Of a stretch of DNA of 64,000 bases, positions 59,336 through 64,000 are shown piece after piece; positions within the stretch are counted from its first letter, which is position 1; each line of letters begins with the position of its first letter. Source of the DNA: Adenanthera pavonina (lineage: Eukaryota > Streptophyta > Magnoliopsida > Fabales > Fabaceae). The position numbers and the translations under genes are program-made. The notes beneath the pieces are model-generated. The model saw only the letters and a list, made by a program, of their open reading frames with translations, made no database searches and was not told the DNA's origin. Location of the stretch: the NCBI GenBank assembly GCA_026686845.1, contig JAIVEN010000013.1, forward strand, positions 9,444,001-9,508,000, read 5' to 3'.

Positions 59336-60330
59336 GAGATGTAGGCCTTCTTCTTCTTTCCCTTATCAGCAGCTTTCTTTTCCTTTTCTTGTTTCTTGAG
59401 GAATTGGGGGCAGTCCCACTTTATGTGTCCCTGCTTCTTGCATTCATAGCAAGTCACAGGTTCTTTTGTCTCTTTCTTGCTTTCTCCAGCTGCTCCTTTC
59501 TTGAAGAATCTCTTGTTTTTCTTCTTGCTATAGAATTTTCCGAATTTTCTAACCATCATTGCCAGAGTTTCTTCATCCAGATCATCTCCTTCATCAGATT
59601 CTTCTTCCTTTTCATCGGCAGCTTTGAGGGCAAGGCCTTTCTTCTTCCTGTCCATCCCAGCTTCCTTGAGTGCTTTGATTTTTCCTTCATATTCCTCAAG
59701 GCTGCCAAAGAGAGCTGTGACAGAAGTCATAGATTCTCCTCTGGCTTCTTCTAAAGCTGTTACCTTGGGCTGCCATTCCAGAGGGAGAGCTCTGAGTATT
59801 TTTCTTACTTTCTCAGACTGAGTGTATTCCTTTCCCAGGCTTTTGAGTTGATTCACAATGAGGGTGAATCTCTTTTGTAGCTCCTTTACAGTTTCTCCTT
59901 CAGCCATTCTAAAGCTCTCATACTCCCCAATGCAAGTGTTCAGTCTGTTCTCCCTGACTCCAGATGTTCCCTCATGAGCAATCTGCAGAGTATCCCACAT
60001 TTCTTTTGCAGTGGTGCATTGCGAGACTCTGTAAAATTCATCTTAATTCAGGGCACTGACTAAACAGTGTTTTTCTTTGAAATTCAGTAGGACTCTCCTT
60101 CTGTCCTCATCATTCCATTCTGCTTCCAGCTTCTCTTTGTGTCCTCCATCTTCAGTTAGAGCCATTGGAATGAAATCCCCTTTTTCAATGACTGACCAGA
60201 TGTCAAGATCAATTGATCGGAGGTAGATCTGCATTCTCATTTTCCAGTACCCATAATGCTCTCCACTGAAGCCTGGTGGTCTGTTAGTATTGTTCCCTTC
60301 AGGGAGTATACTCTCTCCAAAGCCAGCCAT
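59336..60330 (-). pseudogene. gag: copia gag (UBN2 type, CCHC knuckle), fused by deletion
   Basis: From the ATG at 60330: MAGFGESILPEGNNTNRPPG, then a typical WSVIEKGDF block, one TAA near 60041 replacing a glutamine codon (SALN-stop-DEFYRV), MWDTLQIAHEGTSGV, VKELQKRFTLIVNQLKSLGK, ILRALPLEWQPKVTAL, and a zinc knuckle CYECKKQGHIKWDC near 59405-59450. After a lysine-rich stretch the normal continuation into protease is absent. From about 59340 the DNA is that of the 3' ORF, read out of frame. Protease, integrase, RT and RNase H are all deleted, so this unit is non-autonomous. Knuckle, length and long LTRs suggest a Sirevirus-type copia element. Confidence 0.85.
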
Positions 60331-60370
60331 CTTAATTCCCGGACTGTGAGTTCCTTTGTATGGGAATCCG

Positions 60371-60383
60371 GGCTCTGATACCA
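60371..60383 (-). other. Primer-binding site of the left copia unit
   Basis: TGGTATCAGAGCC on the minus strand, two bases inside the LTR end; initiator-Met type. Confidence 0.85.
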
Positions 60384-60385
60384 CT

Positions 60386-62246
60386 TGTTAGCAAGGCTGA
60401 CTTCCCAAGAGGGGGGGTGAATTGGGAAGATTGAAATTTTTCTGCACAAAGTGAAGTAAGTGAAGATATCACAGTATAATGAAAACAATGCGTAAAACAG
60501 AGCAAGCTGAAAAGTAAAGATAGGGAGAAGAAGACTCAGTAATTTATCCTGGTTCGGTCCTTCCACTTGACCTACATCCAGTCCCCAAGACACCTCTTGA
60601 GATTTATCCACTATACAGCAAGAATTTCAATGGGCTTCTTGCAAAGGCCACAGTACACGAGTTTGCTCTGTTTCTGAGCTCTCTCAAACTCTCCAAGCAC
60701 TTACACTGTGTGCTTCCCAATCCCCTTGTGAATATCCCTCACAAGTAAATCTATCTTCCAGATGAAGAGTAGATTGATTACAATGAAATGACTCTCTTGA
60801 AAGGAGTAGATATGAAAGTTTTGGTGCAAGTCTGGAAGTTAAGAGGGTAAAAGCTTTTGAGAAGAAAATTCAGCAGAGATTCAGTATATACAAGTTTGAT
60901 TCATTTCCCATAACTTCAAGTGATGTTGTATTTATAGATTTAGGTCTCAAATATCCGTTAGAGACTAAATCTATCCGTTGGAGAAGTTATTCAACGGTTA
61001 CTCTGAAAAAACTATCCGTTTACCAACCGCATTTAATGTTTCTGACATACTGAAATTCGAATTTCGGTTGGCCAACAGACGAATTTTGAAGGAATCGTAG
61101 ATTAAAGCTTCCAACGTTACAGCACGAAGTTCTTCTGTTCATAAAGTGAAATTCGAATTTTGAAACTTACAAAACATTTTCACAATGTGACATACGAATT
61201 TTCAAGAAGAAAGTTTTTTGGTTAAGTATGAACAGTGTTTTCAATTTTCTACAATGCCTTCGAAATTCGAATTTTGGATCCCCAAAATTAGTCTGTTCAT
61301 TGAACTAAAAAGGGCCACAGTAGATAACTTTCTTTGAAATTTGAATTTTGGAAAGGCAAAATTCGTCTGTCAGAGAAACTCTTTTCAGACTCATCTTGTC
61401 ATTCGAATGTTGCAAGTTCTTATCATTCGTATGTCAATGTTTCATTTAAATAGACTTAAGAACTTAGCTTCTGAAATTCGAATTTCAATGTTCAAAGTTC
61501 GTCTGTCAGAGAGCAGTTTTGAAACTTAAATCACTTTTGATCTCAGATGAACTTTAACATAGTTACAGACGAATTTCTTCAGTTTTCTCAAATTTTGTTT
61601 TGCTTGAAATTCGAATTTTGAGAACTCAAAGTTCGTCTGTTGTAAAGAAGCATCTTTCAGACTTATATAAAAATTCAAATGTTGCAACTTCAAAATTCGT
61701 CTGTCAGAGAGCATTTTTCAAACTGAATTTCGTTTTGATTTCAGATGCACTTTATCATAGTTTCAGACGAATTTCTTTGATTTTTACAAACTTCATTTTA
61801 CTTGAAATTCGAATTTTGAAAGTGTGAAGTTCGTCTGTTACAAAGGCCTCTTTTCAGACTAGATGAAAATTCGAATTTTGAACAACCAAAATTCGTCTGA
61901 CAGAGAGCAGTCTCTTCAGACTTATTCAGTTTTAGCTTGAAATTCGAATTTCCAAAGGTAAAGTTCGAATTTCTAACTTGACAGTTCAGTTTAAACTTTC
62001 AACCTTCGTCTATTTGAAGGTATTTTTCAAATGTTCAAAGATTTAACATAAAATCAAAGTTTGAAAACATCTTTTCTTCAAATCAAAATCTTTTACCCAA
62101 TTATATCAAAAACTAAAGATCCTACAAAAGATCTAACAACATATACTCAGTTAATCTTCACTTGAACCAGCTTTGTTCTTCTTTGATATCTTCAATCCAA
62201 GCTCTTGGGTGTTGGTTTTAACATCATCAAAACTCTTGATTCAACA
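60386..62246 (-). repeat. Copia LTR 2 of the tandem array (shared LTR)
   Basis: 1861 bp, with the same termini as LTR 1. On its low side it has a primer site (it acts as 5' LTR of the left unit), and on its high side a polypurine tract (it acts as 3' LTR of the right unit). TATA-like sequence lies near 60925-60935 (minus CTATAAATACAAC). Motif array about 61045-61995. Confidence 0.9.
61045..61995 (-). repeat. AATTCGAATT motif array in copia LTR 2
   Basis: About a dozen AATTCGAATT or near matches, alternating with CAGACGAA motifs, as in the two other LTRs. It includes one unit (near 61265-61345) that is missing from LTR 1. Confidence 0.75.
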
Positions 62247-62260
62247 TTCTCCCCCTTTTT
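62247..62260 (-). other. Polypurine tract, right copia unit
   Basis: AAAAAGGGGGAGAA on the minus strand, adjoining the LTR start at 62246; same sequence as at 58569. Confidence 0.8.
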
Positions 62261-62502
62261 GATGATGACAAAACAACTTACAAACTGGATTAGTACTTGG
62301 GTTTGCTTTTACAAGCTCCCCCTCAACATATGCATAAGATATCAACAGAATTAAGACACAAAACTTTGTAACAAGGAATTCATCCATTTAACCAAAAGTT
62401 ACTTATACAGAGCTAAATAAGGCAAAGTTCAAACAACAGAGACAGTCCAATCAACAAATTCCAAACAACAAAACTAATACAAAGTACAACAAGAAATTTC
62501 AA

Positions 62503-64000
62503 TCAATTCTTCTTTGTCTTGATCTTCTTGCTGTATGATTTCCTTTTTCCTTTTCCAGATTGCTCAGCAGCAGTCTTTCCAGTTTGCCCAGTCTTTCCAG
62601 TTTGCCCAGACTTCTCCCCCTTTTTGGCATCATCAGGAAGGCCAACAAAGTCAGCCGGAGGAGGGATCTGAGAGACAGGAATAGCACGAAGGGGCACAGG
62701 AGCAAAAGGAATTTCAGCTGGGGGATCAGTGCTTGGTTCCTCGTCAGAGACTTCCAGCAGCTCCTGCATTGCCTGTCTGGAAAGAGCTAGTTGAGCCCTT
62801 TGTTCTTCTGATAGCCCATAAGCAGCAAGAGAAGAGGAGGCTGGTTTAGCAGGAGGAAACATTTCTTCCAGCCTTTTCCTCTGAGCTTCCAGTAAAGCAT
62901 TGTGAGCAATGGCAACATAGTCAGCAACAGGTACAATGCTTCTTTCTTCAGTGCTCACATCTTCTTGCATGGAGGAGCTTGAGATGGCTGCCACCAGTTT
63001 TTCAACTTGCTCAGATTCTTGAGTGGACAGAATTGATTCCTGAGCAACTTCTTGCATGGGCTCATGAGGACTTGTCTGCTGAAGTCCTTCTTCTTCTTCC
63101 AATCCATAGTCCAAGGGTGGACCAGGACTTGGTGTTCTCATTGCACCAGCACCATCATGGTCAGAGGAGGCAAACTCGAAGGGGCTTGGAGGCTCAGGAG
63201 TTGGAGATAGAGTAGGCTCAGGGATACCAGGCTGAGGTGGAGCTGTAGTGGTAGGAATAGCATTCCTTATATCTTCATAAGCATCAGCTACCACCTTCAT
63301 GTTCACAGCCAACTGATGGATCTGATCTTGTAGATGAGCAAATTTGGCATTTTGCTCATCTCTTATGCTGAGAATGAGTGTTGACAGACTGTCAAACAAC
63401 TCAGTGACCTTTGTTGGCTTGGCCCGTGATGAGGGAGTGGCAGGAGGGTGAGTAGGCCTGGAGGGAGATGGGATTGGTTGAGAAGGCTGAGGTACAGATT
63501 TGCTAGGGGCCTCAGAGGTGCCTTCTTGTTGGAGGGAGTCATCAACAGCAAAGAACAGATCTTCAGATTTCCCTGCTCCCTTTCCAACCCATCTGCCTTC
63601 ATCTCGTTCAATACCCATCCTTTGCAGTTCCTCTTCTTTGAATGCCTCAGTGAGTTTCCCTTTCCCCTTTTCAATGTGTTGAATTCTAGCATGCTGCAGG
63701 ATTCTTGAAATAATTGCAGCATAGGGGAGTGTGGAATCCTTCCTCTGATCCCTTGCTTTTATCATTCTCTGGAGGATGATATGACCCATGTTAATCAGCT
63801 TCCCACGAATGATAGCAGTCATCACATGAGCCTCTGCCCTTGTTATCAAGTTGAAGCTGCCACCCTTGTTGAATATGATCCTGGACACTATATAGTGCAG
63901 GATTCTGACTTGTACACTTAGGTCTGTGGGCTTCAATAGATTTATAGTTGGCCTGTTTTCCCTTCTTCTGAACAAGGTGTCCAAGATAGTGCTCTCTTTG
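62503..64000 (-). CDS. Extra 3' ORF of a Sirevirus-like copia element (partial, open at the window edge)
   Basis: At least 498 codons open on the minus strand; the frame enters from beyond 64000 (KESTILDTLFRRR), so the start is outside. The N-terminal visible part (RAEAHVMTAIIRGKLINMGH, RISRILQHARIQH-like segment) resembles the putative plant transposon protein domain often found downstream of pol in plant retroelements. Then come a low-complexity Ser/Pro-rich linker, a predicted helical segment (NAKFAHLQDQIHQLAVNMKV), more Pro/Glu-rich sequence, AYGLSEEQRAQLALSRQAM, and a lysine-rich C-terminus. It lies between pol position and the polypurine tract, the place where Sireviruses carry an env-like ORF. 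No signal peptide or clear membrane segment is visible here. Function unknown. Confidence 0.75.
   Translation of the reverse strand, partial: KESTILDTLFRRRENRPTINLLKPTDLSVQVRILHYIVSRIIFNKGGSFNLITRAEAHVMTAIIRGKLINMGHIILQRMIKARDQRKDSTLPYAAIISRILQHARIQHIEKGKGKLTEAFKEEELQRMGIERDEGRWVGKGAGKSEDLFFAVDDSLQQEGTSEAPSKSVPQPSQPIPSPSRPTHPPATPSSRAKPTKVTELFDSLSTLILSIRDEQNAKFAHLQDQIHQLAVNMKVVADAYEDIRNAIPTTTAPPQPGIPEPTLSPTPEPPSPFEFASSDHDGAGAMRTPSPGPPLDYGLEEEEGLQQTSPHEPMQEVAQESILSTQESEQVEKLVAAISSSSMQEDVSTEERSIVPVADYVAIAHNALLEAQRKRLEEMFPPAKPASSSLAAYGLSEEQRAQLALSRQAMQELLEVSDEEPSTDPPAEIPFAPVPLRAIPVSQIPPPADFVGLPDDAKKGEKSGQTGKTGQTGKTAAEQSGKGKRKSYSKKIKTKKN

Noticed and set aside
57000..62000. Regularly spaced short palindromes considered as a CRISPR-like array
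   Set aside because: Spacing is irregular, the spacers are themselves related, and the array lies inside LTRs of a plant retrotransposon.

Overview
The window is nuclear DNA of a flowering plant, most likely a eudicot. The evidence is spliceosomal introns, a SABATH methyltransferase gene, plant-type Ty3/gypsy and Ty1/copia elements primed by initiator Met-tRNA, a Cassandra-like 5S-bearing TRIM, a plant hAT element with a BED/DUF659-type transposase, a CACTA TNP2 remnant and TA-flanked MITEs. The species cannot be named from sequence alone. The DNA is AT-rich and almost entirely transposon-derived. Only one convincing intact host gene is visible: a three-exon SABATH-type S-adenosylmethionine-dependent methyltransferase on the minus strand (15039-16548, 351 codons before the stop).

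Layout from left to right. 1-2640: a minus-strand DUF4283/CCHC (LINE ORF1-like) fragment split by a solo LTR with perfect 5-bp target duplications. 3373-8600: a chromovirus-like Ty3/gypsy element with target duplications TTTTC, decayed gag-pol, and a deletion that joins the end of integrase to the inside of the 3' LTR. 8845-14640: a tandemly duplicated non-coding segment carrying three TA-flanked MITEs and a tiny SINE-like insertion. 15039-16548: the SABATH gene. 17733-22619: LTR remnants in opposite orientations, invaded by a truncated copia element. About 22.85-38.96 kb: one long, heavily decayed Ty3/gypsy element (5' LTR, leader, gag-RT-RH-INT remnants, polypurine tract, 3' LTR) that received a complete hAT transposon in its leader and a copia solo LTR in its 3' LTR. 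38.97-39.80 kb: CACTA transposase remnant. 39.87-44.88 kb: minus-strand LTR copies. 45.56-54.03 kb: a minus-strand LTR invaded by two further LTRs and by a Cassandra-like dimer. 54.07-55.26 kb: another solo LTR with perfect target duplications. 55.7 kb to the end: an LTR invaded by a Sirevirus-like copia tandem array (LTR-internal-LTR-internal) that runs off the right edge.

The window reads as a stratified record of insertions. At least five LTRs or LTR elements and one hAT element can be closed exactly by their target-site duplications, which fixes an insertion order. Two non-coding structures recur and are not explained by ordinary annotation. One is a short hairpin (TGAGA..TCTCA type) present in at least six divergent LTRs whose stem changes look compensatory. 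The other is a long array of AATTCGAATT and CAGACGAA motifs filling the copia LTRs. I found no new defence system or operon-like novelty; the most interesting material is LTR architecture and transposon chimerism.
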